Notes under the pieces: generated by a model
Told to the model about the DNA's origin: nothing
Database searches by the model: none
The model's input: the letters and a program-made list of their open reading frames with translations, nothing else
Shown: positions 1 through 4,838 of the stretch, one piece after another
How positions within the stretch are numbered: position 1 is the stretch's first letter
Layout of the letters: each line of letters opens with the position of its first letter
Program-made: the position numbers and the translations under genes
Assembly (NCBI GenBank): GCA_900549555.1
Contig: UROO01000092.1
Span: 1-7,392 of the forward strand
Direction: 5' to 3'
DNA length: 7,392 bases
From: an uncultured Collinsella sp.
Lineage (GTDB): Bacteria; Actinomycetota; Coriobacteriia; Coriobacteriales; Coriobacteriaceae

Positions 1-48
1 TCTACACCCTAGAGTTCGTCGGCAGCGTCAGATGTGTATAAGAGACAG
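1..48 (+). other. Untrimmed Illumina Nextera (Tn5) i5 adapter, not genomic
   Basis: The first 48 bases are library adapter. Bases 1-7 (TCTACAC) are the end of the P5 arm. Bases 8-15 (CCTAGAGT) are an 8-base i5 index, which from memory is Nextera index S516. Bases 16-29 (TCGTCGGCAGCGTC) are the read-1 primer, and bases 30-48 are the complete 19-base Tn5 mosaic end ending in AGACAG. Genomic sequence starts at base 49. Translating the adapter gives the peptides MCIRDR on one strand and SYTHLTLPT on the other, both familiar adapter artefacts in protein databases. Any open reading frame running into this stretch is chimeric there. Confidence 0.97.
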
Positions 49-352
49 ACACCCGCGTATCGCAATCCAGCGCAACACGCCTGGTCTTGACCTCGGCCAT
101 CACCACCACATCGTCGAGCTCGTCAAGCAGCACCAGGTCGGCCTCGCCCTCCGAGCATCGATAGCCTTGTTCCAGCAATGCATAGCCGCGCTCGTTAAAG
201 TAATCGATCGCGATAAGCTCGCCCAGCATACCGAGCTCGCGAGGACTGAGCCCCTTGATAAACTCAGGCGTGATCGACCCGCAATCGAGCTCCCCCTCTT
301 CCCAACGTTCCTTGAGCTGCTGCGTCTTGCTCATTTTGGCTGCGGCACACAT
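49..352 (-). CDS. yraN: YraN/UPF0102 family nuclease-fold protein, 3' end cut off by the contig end
   Basis: This is a small cytoplasmic protein of the YraN (UPF0102) family, which has a restriction-endonuclease-like PD-(D/E)XK fold. Its biological role is not settled. It is often found next to rnhB and near comM/dprA, so a DNA-processing role is suspected. The first 101 residues are genomic. The conserved family core is visible: LGMLGE at 40-45, ERGY at 54-57, GEADLV at 69-74 and AEVKTR at 86-91. D72, E87 and K89 fit the nuclease-like triad. I place the start at 352 because AAAGGAG lies 5 bases upstream. A later Met at 334 has no ribosome binding site, and the open frame extending up to 484 has no family similarity. 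Family members are about 120 residues, so a short C-terminal part is missing. The frame continues into the adapter and makes a false tail. It lies 188 bases downstream of rnhB on the same strand. Confidence 0.88.
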
Positions 353-458
353 GAGGTCTCCTTTCCCACTCCCTGCATTGCCTCGATAATGAGGGCAGGT
401 TTCATGCGGGTAAGTACCGGAAGCAAACCAAAAACCAACCAAATGCCGACAAATGAGA

Positions 459-490
459 GGCCGCGCGCAACAATAGCGTTGCACACGGCC
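459..490 (-). terminator. 13-bp hairpin between rnhB and yraN (weak terminator or mRNA processing element)
   Basis: Read on the minus strand, GGCCGTGTGCAAC and GTTGCGCGCGGCC pair over 13 positions around the loop GCTATT. Two of the pairs are U-G wobbles. On the plus strand the same two positions would be C-A mismatches, so the structure is made for minus-strand RNA. It lies 50 bases after the rnhB stop and just over 100 bases before the yraN start. The bases that follow (TCTCATTTGTC) are only moderately T-rich, so termination would be partial at best. It could instead stabilise the rnhB mRNA end. The rest of this 188-base gap holds no gene I recognise and no convincing promoter. Confidence 0.5.
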
Positions 491-540
491 CCTACCAGCA
501 GATTTATAGAACCCTTAAGGTCCCTGTCTCCACAATTGGC

Positions 541-1329
541 CTAAAAAAGGCGCTCAGTCTGCAGAAAGTTTCCGCAAAAGCTCACACGATGCAGCGGAGA
601 AAGACCGTGTTTGCGAATGGCCTCGATGTGCTCGGGACTCGCATAGCCTTTCGATTCGGCCAAATGGTACTCGGGATACTCGGCATCGTACTCGACCATC
701 ATCTCGTCACGCGTGACCTTTGCCATGATGGATGCCGCGGCGATACAGGCGATCTTGGCATCGCCCTTGACCACGTCGCGCTCATGGGGCACGGCGCCCA
801 GGGGGTTGCCGTCCATAAGCACACAATCGGGCTCAAGCCCCGTATCGGCCACCGCACCCGCGACAGCGGCTCGAATGGCGCGGGCCATGCCCATCTCATC
901 GATATCCGCAGGAGCGATATGGCAAAAGCCGATAGCAGTCGCCACCTCGGCAATCTTCACCGAGAGCAGCTCGCGGCGCGCCGGCGTGAGCTTTTTGGAA
1001 TCATTGATGCCCCAGATGCGCGGCTCCATCGGAAGACACACGGCACACACGGTCAAGGGACCCGCTACCGAGCCACGGCCCACCTCGTCGACGCCCACGA
1101 CCACGCCATCACCGCCGAGCTCATGCATAAGCTCGTACATGCCGTTGACGCGCTCGCGTTCGGAAAGTTCCTTGGCATGGCGCTTAAGGGCACGTTCGCA
1201 AGCCTTGATCACCTGCTGGCGCGGATCCTCGCGATAATGCTCCACGAGGGCGGGAATCTCCTCGAACGTGGCGCTCGCCAGCTCGCCGGCAACCTGCGAT
1301 GCCGAAACCGAGCTCGTCATATTGGCCAT
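541..1329 (-). CDS. rnhB: Ribonuclease HII
   Basis: The product cuts the RNA strand of RNA-DNA hybrids and nicks 5' of single ribonucleotides left in DNA, starting ribonucleotide excision repair in the cytoplasm. It has 262 residues. The catalytic domain begins near residue 77 with GVDEVGRG, giving D81 and E82. NDSKKL follows at 109-114, MDGN at 172-175 with D173, and KGDAK with D190, then AAASIMAKVTRD. These are the four metal-binding acids of the family, matching D16, E17, D108 and D126 of the E. coli enzyme. The first 75 or so residues form the charged helical N-terminal extension common in Gram-positive enzymes; the E. coli protein lacks it. I chose the ATG at 1329 because AAGGAGGG stands 6 bases upstream. 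A Met at 1347 would lie upstream of that site and is rejected. It lies between rplS and yraN, a common order in actinobacteria and firmicutes. Confidence 0.96.
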   Translation of the reverse strand: MANMTSSVSASQVAGELASATFEEIPALVEHYREDPRQQVIKACERALKRHAKELSERERVNGMYELMHELGGDGVVVGVDEVGRGSVAGPLTVCAVCLPMEPRIWGINDSKKLTPARRELLSVKIAEVATAIGFCHIAPADIDEMGMARAIRAAVAGAVADTGLEPDCVLMDGNPLGAVPHERDVVKGDAKIACIAAASIMAKVTRDEMMVEYDAEYPEYHLAESKGYASPEHIEAIRKHGLSPLHRVSFCGNFLQTERLF

Positions 1330-1358
1330 ACCAGGCCCTCCTTGCATGCAAATCAGAT

Positions 1359-1388
1359 AAAAAGAAGGGCCACCCGAAGGTGACCCTT
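1359..1388 (-). terminator. Intrinsic terminator after rplS
   Basis: On the minus strand, AAGGGTCACC pairs with GGTGGCCCTT over 10 positions (one U-G wobble) around a TTCG tetraloop closed by C-G, an exceptionally stable loop. C and then TTTTT follow. On the plus strand the wobble becomes a C-A mismatch, so it acts on minus-strand transcripts. A smaller hairpin (GTCCA/TGGAC, 1391-1406) lies between the rplS stop and this element. The T-run ends only 30 bases before the rnhB start codon. Confidence 0.92.
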
Positions 1389-1422
1389 TTGTCCAAACGA
1401 GTGGACAGACGCTGCGATCTTC

Positions 1423-1764
1423 TTAGCGCTTCTCGGGGATGCGAGCAGCCTTGCCCACCTTGTCGCGGAGGTAGTACAGCTTGGCGCGACGGACGCGACC
1501 ATGACGAACGACCTCGAGCTTGGCGATCTTGGGGCTGTGAAGCGGGAAGGTACGCTCAACACCGACACCGAAGGAAATCTTGCGGACGGTGAAGGTCTCG
1601 CGGGCACCGGCGCCGGCCATGCGGATGACGTCGCCCTGGAAGACCTGGATGCGCTCGCGGTCGCCTTCCTTAATGCGGTAGTGAACCTTGACGTTGTCGG
1701 CGACGCGAACCTGAGGAATGTCCTCGCGGATCTGCTGACGCTCGATTGCGCGGATGTAATCCAT
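1423..1764 (-). CDS. rplS: 50S ribosomal protein L19
   Basis: This is a large-subunit ribosomal protein at the 30S-50S interface that takes part in inter-subunit bridging. At 113 residues it has the usual family length. The N-terminal IRAIERQQIREDIPQVRVAD, the KVHYRIKEGDRERIQVFQGDVI core, FPLHSPKI and the C-terminal basic stretch RHGRVRRAKLYYLR are all standard L19 features. I use the ATG at 1764, with AAGGAA 6 bases upstream. A TTG two codons earlier sits directly against that site and is unlikely to be used. In many bacteria rplS ends the rpsP-rimM-trmD operon; here the gene upstream is an unrelated secreted protein, and rplS has its own promoter at 1834-1861. The terminator that follows suggests L19 is made in excess of the downstream rnhB and yraN. 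Confidence 0.98.
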   Translation of the reverse strand: MDYIRAIERQQIREDIPQVRVADNVKVHYRIKEGDRERIQVFQGDVIRMAGAGARETFTVRKISFGVGVERTFPLHSPKIAKLEVVRHGRVRRAKLYYLRDKVGKAARIPEKR

Positions 1765-1788
1765 GTGCAATTCCTTACTCTTCTAGAG

Positions 1789-1812
1789 GTGCCGTACCAC
1801 CTTGGCCGGCAC
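1789..1812 (-). promoter_or_regulatory. Small hairpin in the rplS 5' leader
   Basis: On the minus strand, GTGCCG pairs with CGGCAC, with a possible inner CC/GG pair closing the loop AAGGT. It lies in the roughly 60-base leader between the predicted transcription start and the rplS ribosome binding site at 1771-1776. Ribosomal protein leaders, including one for L19 in low-GC Gram-positives, often carry such stems for feedback control. Nothing here shows binding, and a 6-bp stem is common by chance at this GC content. Confidence 0.3.
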
Positions 1813-1833
1813 GTAGTTGAACAAACGTATTCG

Positions 1834-1861
1834 AGTATACACGCCACGACCTTGGCTGCAA
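1834..1861 (-). promoter_or_regulatory. Sigma-70-type promoter for rplS
   Basis: On the minus strand, the -35 TTGCAG (1856-1861) and -10 TATACT (1834-1839) are separated by 16 bases. Both hexamers are close to consensus, and no other pair this good is visible in the 148-base gap. The start would fall near 1827, giving a leader of about 60 bases before rplS. The promoter also probably supplies rnhB and yraN by readthrough. Confidence 0.72.
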
Positions 1862-1881
1862 GAACTATTTTGCCCGTACGC

Positions 1882-1920
1882 AAAAAGACAAAAACACGCA
1901 CTCTTTCTGCACTTATGCGC
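1882..1920 (-). terminator. Possible weak terminator after the secreted-protein gene
   Basis: On the minus strand, GCGCA (1916-1920, inside the last codons) can pair with TGCGT (1896-1900). G and TTTTT follow, then a second TTTTT at 1882-1886. The stem is only 5 bp with a 15-base loop. An alternative A/T-rich stem (1902-1910 with 1880-1888) uses the same bases. The T-runs are clear but the stem is poor, so termination here is doubtful. Confidence 0.3.
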
Positions 1921-4723
1921 CGTCCGCAGCATCAGTCGTCGGCGTCGTCACGGTCGTTCCGGGCGCGATATAGCCGTATTCGAGCAGCACCGAAAGCGCA
2001 TGCTGCTTCCAGGTGGCAAGCTCTTCGTCATTATAGTTGTCATGGACCCATTGACTCATCGCGTCTTCGGCGTCTTGGGGCACCAGGTCCTGGCTGTCCG
2101 CCATCAGGTACAGGATGCCCAAGATGTCGAAGTCCTGCTTGGTCATCTCTTCCTTGTTTGATGTGCTGATGAGGCCGTGATCGATGCCGTAGCGGCAGAT
2201 ATCGGTCAAAACGGTAACGAGGCCTGTAGGAATCGGCGAGGCATCCTTCGCGGCAGCGGGCGCGGTGTCTTCAGTCAATGCAGCGGCATCGTCGCTCGCC
2301 GGAGCAGACTCGGCCGCGTTCGCATCGGAAGCGGCCTGCTCTCCCTGGGCAGGAGCCGTGCTATCCGTCGTTGCCGAAGAATCCCCTGCGGATGCGGCAG
2401 CCGTAACGCTCACCGGTGTCTCCACGACGGTCGTCATCGGGTCAACGGGCGCGGGGTCGGCGACAACTTCGGCCCAATCGGAATACACGCCGTCAATAAA
2501 GGCGCGAACATGGAAGGTGCCCGGTTGCGAGATGGTCATCGTGCCGTCTGTCGCGACCGAAATGCCCTTGCTCTCGAGCTCCTGGGCCTCCCAGCTGCAG
2601 ACTCTATCGACCTCCTTGCCCGTCGTGTCATAGACCGTAGCCGTCAGGCCTTCGATGCCGTTGAGATTTTCCTCGACCCCGACGACGGTCCGTGCCGAGC
2701 CCTCGAGTTTGATGCTGCCGTTAAACGGCTCGGGCGCCACGTCACTTACCTTATATTTGTAGGCCGCGGCGTCGATCTCGTCATTGGTCGAGACATGCCC
2801 GTTCACGTCCACATAGGTGTCCTCGGGGATAAAGTACTTTACGTAGGCGGTGCCGGCCTTTTTCCCCACCACGACCTGCTCGTGGGTGACAGGGTCGGTC
2901 TGGATCTCGATGACGTCGGACTTGCATTCCTTGCCCTTTTTATCGACCACGCGCCAGTCACCCGACGACTTCACAAAGCCGTAGTAATCAACATCGTCCT
3001 CGTCCCTTGCACGCACGCGATAGGAAGAGATGGGGTCTTCGTCTCCAACCGTAAGCCTTCGGGTCTTATCGGTCTGCAGCGACACGAGAATCTTGGAGAT
3101 GGGCTTAATGGGCTGCGGCGTGCCCAACTGCGTATCGACCGTCACCGACTCAAACGACAGATTGGAACCCGTAATGGACATGGGATAGGTCGCGGCCATG
3201 TCATTGAGCACGTTGCACGTGCGCGGGGCGCCGCCGTTGCGCGAGGGCACCTCGCGATCGGCCAGGACCGAATTCCAATCGATGGCGCGCACCATGTGGT
3301 TGTTGGTGCGATACGACCAGCTCGTCACGTTTCCGGCGGTGGTATCGTACCCGTCGTCGCCACGATGGGCGATTGAGCGCAGGAACAGGTTCTGCACGGC
3401 GTCGGTCGACTGATCGCCAAAGGTGGTGTAGAACGAGCGCTGGTCATAACCGGCGGTATGGAACTCCTGCACGGCGGCGTTGTCGTCGTAGCACTCGCCG
3501 TTCATGTTAAAGATGATCACGTCGAACGTCACGCCCACCGGCTGGTCATAGTCCTCGGACAGCGTCGTGGTAGAACTCGTTTGCTTGCTATTGACCTGCG
3601 TGTGCGCCGGGATCGTCATATTGACGGTGACAGACTGGTTGTCCGTTGTGGTAATCGACTGTTCCTCGGTCTTGCTCGCCTCCCACAACTGGGACATCGT
3701 GGTTTCGGCCGAAAACGACGTCTCGATCTCCTCGCTCGCTGTTGCGGGCACGCCCAGCGACTCCTTGAGGCTCACCGATGCGCCCCACGAGCCGCCTTTG
3801 GAATACGATGCGGATTCAGAAGTGCTCGTGCCGACCGTCTCCTCGGTACCGCGGGCGAGCGTGATGCTCTGCGAGGCGTCCTCATAGCCGACGTTAAGAG
3901 CCGAGGTAACGAGCTCCTGCTCAGTCTTAGAATCGACAAAGGAATAGCCCGGCGCGTCCTCGGGCGCACAGTTAAGCTTGTTCACGCTGTTGAGCTGCTG
4001 AACTCTAAAGTTATAGAACGCGATGCCAAAGCCATTGAAATCGTACTGGTAGGTGCCGCCGAGCTTGTCGACACAAGCAATGGTGGCATAGATGACGTCC
4101 TGCTCAGTCGTGTCTTTCGACAGTCCGTCGAGCGGCACGTTTTTACGGAAATCGGAGCCCTTCAGCTTGTGACCGATACAGCCGGCGATATCGTCGGTCA
4201 AGCGCTCGTAGACTGCATTGAGGCTTTTTGCAGATGTCAGACCACTCTGCTTCGATTTGTCGGCACCATCGGAATGCTCACCGTTGCCGCCCGAAAGCGC
4301 ATCATACAGATAGATATAGTGACCCTTACCGAAGTCCTTCTCAAAGCCCTTGCCGGCGTGGTCCCAGTACAAAAAGTCCCCGGAGTCGTCGCCTCCACCA
4401 TAGCCAAGGATGTTATAGGCTAGCGATGCCCAGTTGGGCAGCACCTTTTTGACGGCGGCCGTGTAAAACGAGACGTTGTCGTACATCGAGGTACGGCCCT
4501 CGAGCTTGCCGTCATCGATATCTACAAACGTGCAGTCGCGATCGTTGACCGTAATGGTGAGCGGGTTGACCACGTCGCCATAGAGCTCGTCGCGCGAATC
4601 ATCCTGAAGGGCAAAACCGGCTGTCGGCATCCCGCAAAGCGCCGTGACCGCAACGACCACCCAGCACAGGGTCATCTGTGCCCCCCGACGCGCTCGTTGC
4701 AAATACCTGGTGAGGTTTTTCAT
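1913..4723 (-). CDS. Large secreted protein with an aerolysin/ETX-MTX2-like pore-forming segment and Ig-like domains
   Basis: I recognise no named gene. The product has 936 residues. Residues 1-38 are a Sec signal peptide: a basic start (RARRG), a hydrophobic core at about 17-32 and likely cleavage after GFA at 38; no lipobox. Residues 39-270 are an unknown domain with a Gly/Asp-rich stretch near 107-135. Residues 275-405 are Ser/Thr-rich alternating beta sequence, with a central GVPATASEEIETSF hairpin (324-337) and IPAHT (371-375). That matches the aerolysin/ETX-MTX2 layout, in which an amphipathic hairpin inserts and a VPPGT-like turn follows. Residues 406-542 are more beta sequence of unknown type. 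Two Ig-like domains fill about 543-659 and 668-755. An Ala/Ser/Thr/Asp-rich linker (756-833) leads to a helical domain (834-920). There is no LPXTG motif and no C-terminal membrane segment. The start at 4723 has GGGAGGA 5 bases upstream and begins the signal peptide; the frame's earlier Met at 4822 overlaps the ppdK terminator. Pore formation is inferred from sequence layout only; an adhesin is the main alternative. Confidence 0.6.
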   Translation of the reverse strand: MKNLTRYLQRARRGAQMTLCWVVVAVTALCGMPTAGFALQDDSRDELYGDVVNPLTITVNDRDCTFVDIDDGKLEGRTSMYDNVSFYTAAVKKVLPNWASLAYNILGYGGGDDSGDFLYWDHAGKGFEKDFGKGHYIYLYDALSGGNGEHSDGADKSKQSGLTSAKSLNAVYERLTDDIAGCIGHKLKGSDFRKNVPLDGLSKDTTEQDVIYATIACVDKLGGTYQYDFNGFGIAFYNFRVQQLNSVNKLNCAPEDAPGYSFVDSKTEQELVTSALNVGYEDASQSITLARGTEETVGTSTSESASYSKGGSWGASVSLKESLGVPATASEEIETSFSAETTMSQLWEASKTEEQSITTTDNQSVTVNMTIPAHTQVNSKQTSSTTTLSEDYDQPVGVTFDVIIFNMNGECYDDNAAVQEFHTAGYDQRSFYTTFGDQSTDAVQNLFLRSIAHRGDDGYDTTAGNVTSWSYRTNNHMVRAIDWNSVLADREVPSRNGGAPRTCNVLNDMAATYPMSITGSNLSFESVTVDTQLGTPQPIKPISKILVSLQTDKTRRLTVGDEDPISSYRVRARDEDDVDYYGFVKSSGDWRVVDKKGKECKSDVIEIQTDPVTHEQVVVGKKAGTAYVKYFIPEDTYVDVNGHVSTNDEIDAAAYKYKVSDVAPEPFNGSIKLEGSARTVVGVEENLNGIEGLTATVYDTTGKEVDRVCSWEAQELESKGISVATDGTMTISQPGTFHVRAFIDGVYSDWAEVVADPAPVDPMTTVVETPVSVTAAASAGDSSATTDSTAPAQGEQAASDANAAESAPASDDAAALTEDTAPAAAKDASPIPTGLVTVLTDICRYGIDHGLISTSNKEEMTKQDFDILGILYLMADSQDLVPQDAEDAMSQWVHDNYNDEELATWKQHALSVLLEYGYIAPGTTVTTPTTDAADGA

Positions 4724-4763
4724 CGCAGTCCTCCCGTCAGTTGCCAATGTATTGAACCAACGT

Positions 4764-4798
4764 AAAACGCCGCCGCGTCCACGGGGGGCGCGACGGCG
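4764..4798 (-). terminator. Intrinsic terminator after ppdK
   Basis: On the minus strand, CGCCGTCGCG pairs with CGCGGCGGCG over 10 positions (one U-G wobble) around an 11-base loop containing a run of six C, followed by TTTTACG. On the plus strand the wobble becomes a mismatch, so it serves ppdK transcripts. The T-run is short (four). It ends 40 bases before the start codon of the secreted-protein gene, and I see no good promoter in those 40 bases. Confidence 0.82.
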
Positions 4799-4838
4799 CG
4801 AAGGGGGGCGTAAAAGGCGCAAATGGAACGCGACTCAG

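Noticed and set aside
32..544. Plus-strand open frame of 170 codons beginning MCIRDR
   Set aside because: Its start lies in the Nextera adapter and the rest is antisense to yraN; no family features.
589..1383. 264-codon plus-strand open frame antisense to rnhB
   Set aside because: rnhB on the minus strand has all four catalytic acids; this frame is its shadow.
2177..3376. 399-codon plus-strand open frame antisense to the secreted-protein gene
   Set aside because: High GC content in the opposite strand leaves long open frames. The product is Arg/Gly/His-rich with no domain, while the minus strand has a signal peptide, ribosome binding site and domain structure.
3458..4423. 321-codon plus-strand open frame antisense to the secreted-protein gene
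   Set aside because: Same reason: a shadow frame with no recognisable motif and no convincing ribosome binding site.
4612..4723. Lipoprotein or Tat signal for the secreted protein
   Set aside because: The cysteines in the signal region are preceded by Leu rather than Gly/Ala, so there is no lipobox. The ARRG stretch lacks the rest of the twin-arginine motif.
4783..4808. Two runs of six G (4783-4788 and 4803-4808) as phase-variation tracts
   Set aside because: Six bases is short for frequent slippage. They lie between genes, and one forms the terminator loop, so no reading frame or promoter spacing depends on them.
4724..4822. N-terminal 33-residue extension of the secreted protein from a start at 4822
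   Set aside because: It would be coded across the ppdK terminator, is Arg/Pro-rich and would bury the signal peptide; the ATG at 4723 has a strong ribosome binding site.
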